Positions 1 through 8,969 of a stretch of DNA of 23,069 nt are shown here, in pieces. Origin of the DNA: Chara braunii (Eukaryota > Streptophyta > Charophyceae > Charales > Characeae); contig BFEA01000384.1 in assembly GCA_003427395.1 (NCBI GenBank), positions 1,402,704 through 1,425,772 on the forward strand, written 5' to 3'. The first letter of the stretch is position 1. Every line of letters begins with the position of its first letter. Position numbers and translations under genes: made by a program. A model generated the notes under the pieces. The model was given only the letters and a program-made list of their open reading frames with translations, did not search any database and had not been told where the DNA came from.

Positions 1-55
1 GGGGGCGGGGGTGTGGGCTGGGAGCGGGGGTGGCGGGGTTGGGGCAGGGGCATAG
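1..55 (+). other. G-rich tract, potential G-quadruplex
   Basis: Eight runs of three to five G separated by one to four bases fill this segment on the + strand. More G-runs continue to about position 115, next to GC-rich palindromes such as CGGGGATCCCCG at 133-144. The runs satisfy the usual G-quadruplex pattern several times over. The tract lies just upstream of the recognisable transposase reading frame, so it may be 5' leader of that element. No promoter motif is visible. Confidence 0.5.
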
Positions 56-2764
56 GTGTTTTGGCAGGGGCGAGGGTCAGGTAGCCCCGCGCCGGGGGTC
101 CGGGGGTGGAACCCCTACCCCGGCTTGGACCCCGGGGATCCCCGCGTGATAACCGTGGACGAAAGAACACATGGGCAGGAGATGGGTGTGGTCGATGACG
201 CCGGACCATCAAGTATAGGTGCAGTGAATCTCGTGAGCGATGAGAGCGAGGACGTCGGGGCGCGCGAGAATGTAGACGGGGAGGGCGGGACATTCGAAGA
301 GCAGCAACCGCAGCCTGTCAAGTCTTTTGACAGCTCTCGCAAGCTGGCGGCACTGATTTTCTCCACCAGGGGCGGCGTTGGTATGTCGCAGAGTGATGCT
401 CTCTTGTCACTTCTCACACACCCGAGTTTCAGCACGAGAGATATCGCGTATCGCAATAGTCGAGAGTGTTTGACATAGGCAGGGAGTCTAGCAGAGGCTG
501 CTGGATGGAAAGAGTTGGATCTACGTTGTGACGATTGGCCACGAGATGCGCACGCCATCTTGTGACACCGCGACTGGCGAACGACATTTCTATCGATTTT
601 TCATATCGCATTACAGAAATGTGAGACGGTGTCTTCTCTAGAAGTGTCTCTGCCGTCAGAGCACCTCAGTATATCCGGCCCACGCAGCGGGGCGCTAAGT
701 TATCACATCCAGTCGATCATTCGAGCGGACAAAGGTGTGGACGGGAATGGTAATCCACGTTATGTTATCCCTTTTTCATTGTATTCCGACAATACACACA
801 CAAACGATCGTCAAAAACAGACGGCGTACCCTCTGATGATGTCACTAGCCGACCACGCATCCAAAGCCCCTATCTTCCTTTGCTTCATCATCGTCCACGT
901 GACAAAGGATGGGGTCTGCAGTCCACCGCATTCAGAAAGCGAAAGACCATCATTTTGCACAAGGCCCTTACAGTGGTGTTGCAGTTTGCGAAGGAGGCAT
1001 CTCATGACGGAATAATGATACCGACAATGCGATTCGGGAACATAACTGTCCACCCTTTCCTCCTCAACTACATCCAGGACTACCCAGAACGATGTGCGAT
1101 TGCAACTGTGAAGTTTGGTGTATGTCCGACATTCACCGTGTCAAAAAACGAGTTTGATGTCATAGCCGATTTCACAGACTGCAGGAGATCACGCACGCTG
1201 GAAACACACCTCACAGCAGATGTGTTCACCGCCGACGACATCGACGTTCACCGTGCAGCGGAAGCACGAATGTCGGAGTTGAACATGCATAGGCATGTTC
1301 AACAGAACGACCTTTGGGGGTTCTACAGGGGCCCCAATGGTGACGATCCTCAGCTAGACTACCACCTGACATTGCAACCGGACCGTTTGCACACAATCGA
1401 GCACGGCATATTCCTGCACATGATTGACGCATTGAGGACCGCAACCTTTGAGAAGTTGCCGTACTTACCGCAAATAGAGATCCTGAAGGAACTAGATGCA
1501 AGGTTGCAAAGTGTTAGTGAGAGATGCACGCGAACATACCCCCAACGTGTGTTGCCAGTGGCCACTGGCAGCGACTTTTTTTCGAGGGAGAGACGGTTCG
1601 AGGCGAATCAAAACCGGTCTGTGATGACAGTGTGCGTGTTCCTTATTTCTAATATTCTCCCGCGCTCGACAGGCAAGGGCATTACCGTTTGTTTTGTGAA
1701 ACTGATGAAAATGTACATACGAGTGTTTCGGTGTACAACACACACTCGTGCTTCGCTCGATGAATGCGACGCTTTAATCACGAACTTCGTAACGACTATC
1801 AAAGCAAAATTGAAAAAATATCAACCATCAACATAGAAACTCCCCAAGTTGCACGATCTCATGCATCTGAGAACGTGTATTGAGCGATCCGGTGTCCCCG
1901 ACACCTTCGCGACAGATGTTTGGGAGCATCACCACAACAAAATTCTGCAAACAACCATACCTGTCATCAAATAGGAAGAAAGCTTCAACCCAGATGGTAA
2001 ACCATGTACCCCGGTCATTGGTATTGCGCGAAGAGATCGGGATCGTGAGAAAACGGAGGAAGAGAACGGTTGAGAACCTGTCGTCCGTGACAGACTGTAT
2101 GGCCACCGGAATGAACACCCTCGCATTACGTGATACGACAATGCTATAACTACGGTGGTTCGACATCGATGACAAGTACATACGCGAGGGAGAAGGCATT
2201 GACAACCATGCGTGTACGATACTCAAAGAGCTTTCTTGAAGACGCGATTTTCGAGTTACGCTTACGGCATACATGGTGGAGAATGGTTGTCAACCTCCTT
2301 CTAACGACATCCTTATACACACACGGACACACCTGGCCATCACCTGCGTACATGATGGAACAAACAGGGGCACACTTGTTCAAACTGCAAGAGCATCGCC
2401 ATAGTTCCATGAGAGACCAGTGGACAATGACATCGCAATTAGAGTAGGCAACGAATGCACATCATTTGCATCAGTAGCCATGTTTTTTGTCATGGACGCA
2501 CCCGCGGACAGCGGTAATATGGAACACAACTGCGGATTTGTGCAATGGTACAAGGAGGTCGACAGTGAACGACAACATGTGACAGGTTGCAAGAAATTGA
2601 AATAGGAGAAGTTGAATGGACATCAACACAGTAGCGTCGTTTCGACCGACACTATTGTAGACATAGTTCACATTGTTTCGCGCTTCTCTAAACCACAATG
2701 GGGATCGAAGCAGCATGCAAAACAGCGTGAGGATTATTTTTATTTGAACAAGTACGTATTGTAG
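56..2764 (+). pseudogene. Degenerate Plavaka-like (EnSpm/CACTA superfamily) transposase
   Basis: This is a DDE-type DNA transposase remnant, read by eye against the Plavaka/CACTA pattern. Frame 2 runs from 56 through in-frame stops at 476-478 and near 560. It carries an N-terminal 'RKLAALIF' segment and a 'VIPFSLYSDNTHTND' block whose Asp at 788 is the likely first catalytic acid. A frameshift around 900-930 moves the reading to frame 1 (880-1836). There 'IVHPF/DYPERC'-like residues precede 'LQPDRLHTIEHGIF', with Asp at 1381 and the family's D-x-LH pattern. After an in-frame TAG at 1834 the frame continues with 'KLHDLMHL' and 'TDVWEHHH', the probable third acidic residue, to a stop at 1972. 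Scattered pieces to 2764, including 'CGFVQWYKEVDSE' and 'DYFYLNKYV', resemble the family C-terminus. The start is not determinable and the gene could not make an intact enzyme. A KDZ-type transposase is the main alternative. Confidence 0.66.
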
Positions 2765-2793
2765 AAGAAACAAATGAAAAGTTTTTATGTTTG

Positions 2794-2797
<4 letters not shown>

Positions 2798-2826
<29 letters not shown>
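2798..2826. repeat. (GA)n microsatellite
   Basis: An uninterrupted GA dinucleotide run begins about 30 bp after the last transposase-like codon. It is the first of many purine/pyrimidine dinucleotide tracts in the window. The surrounding 2765-3036 shows no credible gene. Confidence 0.95.
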
Positions 2827-2828
<2 letters not shown>

Positions 2829-3036
2829 ACGCCCTTCATCAGAAGTTTGACGAATTCTGTATGTCTGTCTATCTGTCGTCGCCACAGAACAGTCATGTTG
2901 TTTCTTCCGAAGTATAGGGGAACAAGAGAGGACATTCGCCTCTTTCTTTCTGTTATTTGTTGAGAAATATCATGTCAAATGTGGCCAAGCTTATGACGCG
3001 GTGAAAACCACACGCGAGACGAAAGTGTCCCCAAAA

Positions 3037-3100
3037 GTTCACTACTGCGTGACATTTACGTGGTCAACAGTGACATCGTTTCAGTTTTGGCACGCAGTAG

Positions 3101-3102
<2 letters not shown>
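3037..3102. repeat. Short palindromic element, copy 1 (CTACTGCG arms)
   Basis: The left arm GTTCACTACTGCGTGACA (3037-3054) faces the right arm TTGGCACGCAGTAGCC (3087-3102). Read in reverse complement, the right arm shares CTACTGCGTGnCA with the left. The total is 66 bp with about 32 bp between the arms. The ends are asymmetric: one reads GTTCACTACTGCG and the other GGCTACTGCG. The same asymmetry recurs at 4620-4690 and, in the opposite orientation, in the 8970-9544 array. It sits about 270 bp after the transposase remnant and directly abuts a CT microsatellite. It may be a MITE-like element or a paired binding site of the CACTA-type transposon. Confidence 0.8.

Positions 3103-3168
<66 letters not shown>
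3102..3168. repeat. (CT)n microsatellite
   Basis: About 33 CT units begin immediately at the edge of palindromic element copy 1. Open frames encoding Ser-Leu repeats across it are repeat artefacts, not genes. Confidence 0.97.
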
Positions 3169-3169
<1 letters not shown>

Positions 3170-3170
<1 letters not shown>

Positions 3171-3513
3171 AAGTATTTTATAAAAACGATTTCAAGTTGT
3201 TAAAAAACTCAACAAATCGGTTGTGTCATTCCATTTTGTACGACACGTGTGAACAGGAACAGAAACGTACGACGTCGCGCAGCGTTCGGAAAGGAGCGAC
3301 TCAGAACACTGAATAACAGGGTGCAGGTAAGAGAAACCGAGCGAGGATGACAGAGTCACAGAAAAGTAACACGTGTGGTGCCGGCGCGAAGTGGTCATAT
3401 GTGGGTACAAAACCGGTCACCGGTCCAAGGATGGAAAATAAGGACGAAGAGCACCGCAGAGAGGTGGTAAGCGAACCGTTGTTACCATTGACTAGTGAGA
3501 GGTCAGCAAAGAG
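3170..3513. other. Spacer before the protease; possible 5' exon or leader
   Basis: No recognised gene lies here. A short frame opens at ATG 3347 and stays open into the start of the protease region, where TGA stops it just after 3514 in a different frame. A strong donor-like sequence CAG/GTAAGA lies at about 3324-3333. These could be remains of an upstream exon of the Ulp1-like gene, but no matching acceptor can be assigned with confidence. Confidence 0.3.
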
Positions 3514-4575
3514 GTGACAGAAAATGTTGAGGGACCCTTGGTACGTGGAAATGTACGATATAATGACAGATGGGGAAGCAAAGTCTCCCAGTTGATAATC
3601 GAAGAGTCATCCGACATTAAGAGAAAAGCGAAAGTCGGGGACATGACGAGAACGAGAGAAGAGCAGACTGACATTAATGATGAGGACGAATTGTTCCCCT
3701 TCACGTGGAAATCAAAGAGACACGCTATACCCGTAACAAAATCCGACGTTGTACGATTGACCGACAACGAACGGCTGGACAACAACATTATCGACATTTA
3801 TTTGCAGTCTCTGTATGAAGAACAGTCGCCGCCACTGGACAGTGCAACAGTCCATGTCTGCACAACTTTCTGGCACCCCGATGTTATTGGCAATCAGAAA
3901 GTGCATTTGACGAAAAGCGGATGGGAGGACGAAATCAAGAATAGACCACGGAAGTTGCATCGACTTAGCAATGAACTGCGACGCGCGACAACCACTGTAA
4001 TACCTGGGAACCATAACAAATATTGAATTTTTCTTTTGTTGCTCGATATCAGATCCTTCTTGGCAGTCACTCAGGACAGCCATGTCTACGAATCTCTTAT
4101 CGCCATCGTTGTTGACTCCTTGAAAGGGAAGAAGCGATTGGAATGGAAGGCCTTGCGAACATTTTTGTGGCACGAGTACCTCCACGAGGCATCCAACTCG
4201 GGGGTGTTGACACCCGAAAAGGTTCATATGTCGTGGGTGACATGTAGAGATCTACTACGAAGTAAACTTTTGCATGCAGAGTGCCCGCAACAGAACAATT
4301 ACACGGATTGTGGTGTCTATGTATGTTGCATCGCTACCACTGTAATAGAATTTCTTGCAAGAACTGCACAGAAGGATGTGAGAGGCAAGAACGTACTGGA
4401 AGTTGTTAAAAGAACAACGGTGAACGAAAGAACTATTCACCAATTTCGCCGATCTATAGTGGACTGGCTCGCTCGCTGTGCTGCAGTTACAAAAGGTAAC
4501 GGCACAGTCGCGGCCTCACACATAATGACTGCGTTGAGATGCGTTATAAACAGAAGACAGAGCAGCACTTCGTAA
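3514..4575 (+). pseudogene. Ulp1-like (C48 family) SUMO/ubiquitin-like protease, broken
   Basis: This encodes a Ulp1-type cysteine protease domain, a family that hydrolyses SUMO or ubiquitin-like conjugates and is often captured by plant and algal DNA transposons. One frame runs from 3514 to 4575 but is cut by TGA at 4024-4026. Upstream, 'IPVTKSDVVRLTDNERLDNN' matches the family's N-terminal substrate-binding segment (LT..D...L....L.D). Downstream, 'VVDSL' supplies the expected Asp (4114). 'PQQNNYTDCGVYV' gives the oxyanion Gln (4291) and the nucleophile Cys (4309). The His-Trp pair expected before the 'FLLLLD' strand falls exactly on TAT-TGA (4021-4026). Both changes fit single C-to-T and G-to-A mutations, so the catalytic His is probably lost. 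The start is uncertain because no good ATG begins this frame. It lies on the same strand as the transposase and is followed within 45 bp by palindromic element copy 2. Confidence 0.78.
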
Positions 4576-4619
4576 GCCTTGAATTGTCGTTGAGGTCGTC
4601 AAATGACGATGCGAGGAAA

Positions 4620-4690
4620 GTTCACTACTGCGGCATTTGTTACATAAAGACCGGTGGTTTGACCAGTTGATTGGTCCGCAGTAGCCAACC
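4620..4690. repeat. Short palindromic element, copy 2 (CTACTGCG arms)
   Basis: The left arm GTTCACTACTGCGGCA (4620-4635) and the right arm CCGCAGTAGCCAACC (4676-4690) are imperfect inverted repeats sharing CTACTGCGG. The element is 71 bp long and has the same asymmetric ends and orientation as copy 1. The centre holds a weaker inner dyad (ACCGGTGGTTTGACCAGTTGATTGGTCC region). It begins 45 bp after the protease stop codon. Confidence 0.8.
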
Positions 4691-4863
4691 TTCTCGTGGT
4701 GATGGCCGGGGACATCTTCCAAATTTTTCTTTGCTTGTTTTATTTTTGTTATTGTGACTATGCGAACCCGTGCCGACTGACAATACTGATACAGTCATTC
4801 TGACGCACAAAGAGGTTGGTAACTTAAATGACGTCGCAATATCAACAATAAGATCTTGGTTGT

Positions 4864-4865
<2 letters not shown>

Positions 4866-4905
<40 letters not shown>

Positions 4906-4906
4906 A
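4866..4906. repeat. (CT)n microsatellite
   Basis: A CT dinucleotide run with one T-rich interruption lies in the 430-bp spacer between the protease and the next gene. Apart from this and palindromic copy 2, the spacer 4576-5007 shows nothing gene-like. Confidence 0.95.
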
Positions 4907-5007
4907 TGTGGCCATTACACTTCAGGGGTGTATGGATCGACGCACGACATTGCTGACGCAATTATTGTTCGTATTCCACTTCGATGTATGTGGGGGAAAA
5001 AAGGGTC

Positions 5008-6742
5008 ATGGCTCCAAGGCCAAAATACGAGGATCTGTGCAGGTCTTTGAAGGTCGTGGGAAAGAAGGACAAGGGGAGGAAGAAATGCAAGGCTGACAAG
5101 AAAAAAGACAGGAGGGAGCATCGCAGAAGCGGATCCAAGAATGAAAAAACGGAGCAGACCAGCAGCCGCAGAAACGCATCAAAAGTTTCGCTCCCATCAA
5201 GTCAGAGGGAGATTTCAAAGCTGAAAGAACGCAATGAGTCACCCCCTGCGACTCCTGCCTCACGGAACCGTGACAGCGGCGTCGAGAACCGTTCATCCAA
5301 GGCCCCCGAGAAGAGGTCGCGAGAAGACGGAATGTTAAAGGTGCACCGCAGGACAAAGAACAGAATCACGCAAAAAAAGAACAGAATGGTGGAGATGATC
5401 GATCTGAGAGGCTCAGGTGATATGCACAGCGCAGCCCGAGAGGAAGCAGAAGAGGAACACGACCAATCCATATCAGAAAAGTCTGACTGGGAGGAGAACG
5501 AGGCAACAAGTGACGAGGGAGGTGAGAGTGAAACTTCCGACGGACATTCTCGCGACACTCACGACGCTGATGACGAGGACGGCAGGAGCAGCGACGGCAC
5601 AGCGCAGGATGAGGGTGGTGACGGGGCAGACGAAGACGATAGAAGCACGGACGGAAGAGAGAGTTCCCCATCTCCAGGAAGAACGAGATGCACGAGGGAA
5701 CCCGAAAGTGGCGACGAGGGAGGCGCAGCCGACGCACCCTCGATTGACAGACAACTAGTGAGGCACGACGACGCAGTTCAAAATGGTAAACAAAATGTGT
5801 TGCAGTTGCTCCTCTTGCACAATGATTATGTGGTAACGGCGCAAAGTGATGGCATTTCCTTAATGCGAGGATGTCGATGTGATGAACGAACAGTTGAAAC
5901 GGGCTCTGGAATTTCGCAGGTGCGAAAATGGGTGAGAAATGCTGAGTTCTTAATATTATTTTGTGCGTTGTAATGTGTGTCTTCCAGCAGATGGCACGAA
6001 CTCGCAAAGAAAAGTGTGCACAAGCAGGGGAGGACATCAACAAGCCAATCAAGAAAGCGGCGTGTTCTCGAAGAAAATGAAGGACAGACTGTTCCGGTCG
6101 GTCGCAAAAGCCTTTGCGTTCTCAGCAGCAAAGGACGCAACTCTATACCTAACAGAGGATGGATTTTTCATGGCGCTGCAAACAACGGCGAAACTGATAG
6201 GGGAAAACGCGGAGGAAGGACTACGATCACACTTAGCGGAGTACGGGATTCGAGCAGTCCTAGGGGAGTACAACAGAATGATGACAACCGTGCGTGGAGA
6301 GATAACATGGCAACAGAAACATTGGTTCTGGGCTGAAAAAGGGATCCCACTTATACGATCGCAACAAACAGATCACCAGCTCCCTACTTGCAACAAGATG
6401 CGAGCAGAGATGAAGGAGAACAAAACGTGTAGACGGAGCGGCGACGATCCTTGGGGCGCCCCAACCTTCAAGACGACACTCACCAAGGTTTTCCAAATGA
6501 GGAGGGACGACGTAAACCTTGGCGTGACCGTGCAACAACTGGCTTTTGCAGAGATGGTTCTGCAATGTGAAATTGAGCAGACAACAAAGACCAGCAGAGC
6601 GACGGAGCAGATAGGAAAATTGGTCTCTATAAAGCAGGACATCGCATCATCTGTCCGTAGCCGCGATAAAGTCATGAGTTTTTCGATCTTCAAGCTGGAC
6701 CGTGCCGTATCTGTTGTTGAGAAGGCTGCTGCGCTATTTTGA
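5008..6742 (+). CDS. Unrecognised two-exon charged protein, copy A (truncated C-terminus)
   Basis: I do not recognise this family. Exon 1 is taken from ATG 5008 (context GTCATGG; ATG 4984 is in frame upstream) to 5785, and exon 2 from 5988 to the TGA at 6740-6742. Removing 5786-5987 joins the frames with phase 1. The N-terminal ~110 residues are Lys/Arg-rich and disordered, like a nuclear-localised tail. The next ~130 are Asp/Glu/Ser-rich. Exon 2 encodes ~250 residues with helix-like composition, including 'KDRLFRSVAKAFAFSAAKDA', 'TFKTTLTKVFQMRRD' and 'IGKLVSIKQDIASSV'. Copy B matches exon 2 without any indel, which supports real coding. B has CGA where A has TGA (6740), so A lost about 48 C-terminal residues. 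It follows the protease on the same strand and is probably a transposon accessory protein. A DNA-binding role like En/Spm TnpA is speculation. Confidence 0.62.
5786..5987 (+). other. Intron of copy A (202 bp, tandem acceptor)
   Basis: The donor ATG/GTAAAC begins at 5786. The acceptor tract TGTGTGTCTTCCAG ends at 5987 and is followed at once by a second CAG, making a NAGNAG acceptor. Either acceptor keeps the frame and changes one residue. Splicing here is what connects the exon 1 frame to the conserved exon 2 frame. Copy B has the same donor, acceptor and exact length. Confidence 0.6.
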
Positions 6743-7087
6743 GCTGGCGTGCCCTCTGTCCACAGGAGTGGGCCACAAAACATAACAATAACGGATAACG
6801 ATTTCGACCTGGAGTTCATAGCACCGCTGTATGAGAGAAGCAGAGACGAAGAGAGGGATACAAAAAGTTTGTGCGCCAGACCTTGAACAACCGGGGGGGG
6901 GGGGGGGGGGAGGGGGGGAACATAGTAGTGTGAATCAGAAGGTTCATAACTGAATATGTGAATAAAAAGGTCAATAGCTCAATGTCACGCTAATTGCATG
7001 CTAGAGAGAGAGAGAGAGAGAGGCGGGGAGATGAAGACTCTGAACCATGGCACTTGAATAGTCACTTTACAACATATGGTCTGTTAT
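6743..7087. other. 3' flank of copy A: relic C-terminus, poly-G tract, (AG)n
   Basis: After the premature TGA the frame stays recognisable for about 48 codons to a second stop matching copy B's true end. Then come 18 G, A and 7 G (6893-6918), a strong G-quadruplex candidate. Decayed 'GTGAATCAGAAGGTTCAT' repeats and an AG run near 7003-7021 follow. The same order occurs after copy B. Confidence 0.7.
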
Positions 7088-7088
7088 N
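7088..7088. other. Single-N contig join
   Basis: One N separates sequence ending CTGTTAT from sequence starting GGTCGCGG in mid-exon. The same CTGTTAT-N edge recurs at 16538, so this marks a contig end and not an ambiguous base. The order and distance of copies A and B across it are unproven. Confidence 0.85.
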
Positions 7089-8660
7089 GGTCGCGGGAAG
7101 ACGGAATGTCAAAGGTGCACCGCAGGACAAAGAAGAGAATCACGTACAAAAAGGACAGAATGGTGGAGATGATCGATCTGAGAATCTCAGACAATATGCA
7201 GAGCGCGTCCCGAGAGGAAGCAGAAGAGGAACACGACCAATCCATATCAGAAAAGTCTGACGGGGAGAAGAACGAGGCAACAAGTGACGAGGGAGGTGAC
7301 AGTGAAACTTCCGACGAACATTCTCGCGACACTCACGACGCTGATGACGAGGACGGCAGGAGCAGCGACGGCATAGCGCAGGACAAGGGCGGTGACGGGG
7401 CAGGCGAAGACGACAGAACTGTGGACGGAAGAGAGAGTTCCCCGTCTCCTAGAAGAACGCGACGCACGAGGGAACCCGAAAGTGGTGGCGAGGGAGACGC
7501 AGCCGACTCGCCCTCGATTGACAGACAAATAGTGAGGCACGACAACGCAGTTCAAAAAGGTAAACAAAATGTGTTGCAGTTGTTCCTTTTGCACAACGAT
7601 TACGAGGTAACGGCGCAAAGTGATGGCATTTCCTTAATGCGAGAATGTCGCTGTGATGAACGAACAGTTGAAACGGGCTGTTGAATTTCGCAGGTGCGAA
7701 AATGGGTGCGAAATGTCGAGTTCTTAATATTATTATGTGCATTGTAATGTGTGTCTTTCAGCAGATGGCACGAACTCGCAAAGAAAAGTGTGCGGGACCA
7801 GGGGAGGACAGCAACAAGCAAAGCAAGAAAGCGGCGTATTCTCAAAGAAAATGAAGGACAGACTGTTTCGGTCGGTCGCGAAAGCCTTTGCGTTCTCAGC
7901 AGCAAAGGACGCAACTCTGTATCCAATAGAGGATGAATTTTTCATGGCGCTGCAAACAATGGCGAAACTGATAGGGGAGAACGCGGAGGAAGAACTGCGA
8001 TCACACGTAGCGGAGTGCGGGATTCAAGCAGTCATTAGGGAGTGCAACAAAATGATGACAACCGTGCGTGGAGAGATGACATGGCAACTGAAACATTGGT
8101 TCTGGGATGAAAAAGGAATCCCGCTTGTACGATCGCAGCAAACAGATCACCAGGTCCCTACTCGCAACAAGATGCGAGCAGATATGAAGGAGAACAAAAC
8201 GTGGAGACGGAGCGGCGATGATCCTTGGGGCACCCCAACCTTCAAGACGACACTCACTAAGGTTTTCCAGATGAGGAGGGACGGCGTAAACCTTGGCGTC
8301 ACCCTGCAGCAACTGGCTTTTGCAGAAATGGTTCTGCAATGTGAAATTGAGCAGACAACAAAGACCAGCAGAGCGGCGGAGCAGATAGGAAAATTGGTCT
8401 CTATAAAGCAGGACATCGCATCATCTGTCCACAGCCGCGATACAGTCATGAGTTTTTCAATCTTCAAGCTGGACCATGCCGTATCTGTTGCTGAGAAGGC
8501 TGCTGCGCTATTTCGAGCTGGCGTGCCCTCTGTCCACAGGACTCGGCCACATAACACAACAATAACGAATGACGATTTCGACCTGGAATTCATTGCACCG
8601 CTGCATGAGAGAAGCAGAGACGGGGAGTGGGATACAGAAAGTCTATGCGCCAGACCTTGA
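7089..8660 (+). CDS. Unrecognised two-exon charged protein, copy B (5' end missing)
   Basis: This is a paralogue or allele of copy A, aligning base for base from A's position 5315 at a constant offset of 1774 through both exons and the intron. Exon 1 (7089-7559) starts inside the gene because of the N at 7088. It keeps the acidic Asp/Glu/Ser-rich stretch. Exon 2 runs 7762-8660 and is fully open, ending 'TESLCARP' about 48 residues beyond A's stop. Sampled divergence in exon 2 is about 8%, with no indel in 755 bp and many conservative changes, as expected for a protein under past selection. Any apparent start at 7076 spans the N and is not real. Function is unknown. The helical C-terminal region and charged N-terminal half suggest a nuclear DNA- or protein-binding factor, inferred from composition only. 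Confidence 0.6.
7560..7761 (+). other. Intron of copy B (202 bp)
   Basis: The donor AAAG/GTAAAC starts at 7560. The acceptor GTGTCTTTCAG ends at 7761, again followed by CAG (NAGNAG). Length and phase are identical to the copy A intron. Without splicing, the exon 1 frame meets TGA just after 7679, so B needs this intron more clearly than A does. Confidence 0.6.
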
Positions 8661-8969
8661 ACCGGGGGGGTGCGGGGGGGGGAGAGGTGGTGAACACAAT
8701 AGTGTGAATCAGAAGGTTCATTACGGCATCAGTGAATCAAAAGGTTCATTACACAAGGTCACGGTCATTGCATGCGAGAGAGAGAGAGAGAGAGAGAGGC
8801 GGGGAGATGAAGACTCTGAACCATGGCACTTGAACAGTCACTTTATAACATATGGTCTGTTATTTATGATACACAATTGTACAATCCCATGTAATGCTCA
8901 TCTTTGTGTGATTGGTCATAGAGCGACTATGTTATGAAAAAACACCATCCGTGGTTGTCGTCAATGCAA
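8661..8969. other. 3' flank of copy B: G-runs, direct repeat, (GA)n
   Basis: Immediately after the stop come two G-runs of 7 and 10. A direct repeat of about 21 bp follows (GTGAATCAGAAGGTTCATTAC, then GTGAATCAAAAGGTTCATTAC, 8704-8751), and then a GA run at about 8775-8799. Homology to copy A ends at 8863. Nothing gene-like is seen from there to the palindrome array. Confidence 0.65.

Noticed and set aside
880-1836. Independent gene at 880-1836
   Set aside because: Its content continues the transposase blocks found upstream in another frame and downstream past an in-frame stop, so it is one part of a broken gene.
3001-3183. Open frame encoding a long Ser-Leu repeat
   Set aside because: It is the translation of a CT microsatellite. 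The same applies to frames at 4770-5096, 9306-9881, 17505-17769 and to the Cys-Val or Thr-His frames over GT tracts.
5921-5987. Shorter intron starting at CAG/GTGCGA or GG/GTGAGA
   Set aside because: Those donors join to the wrong frame of exon 2, and copy B has an in-frame TGA before them. The GTAAAC donor at 5786 restores the conserved frame in both copies.
5366-6052. Long minus-strand open frame opposite the accessory gene
   Set aside because: It is antisense to the acidic exon, whose biased codons leave the complementary frame open. It spans the intron and has no protein-like features.
7076-7130. Apparent ATG start of copy B at 7076
   Set aside because: The frame crosses the N at 7088, joining copy A 3' flank to mid-exon copy B. 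It is not a real start.
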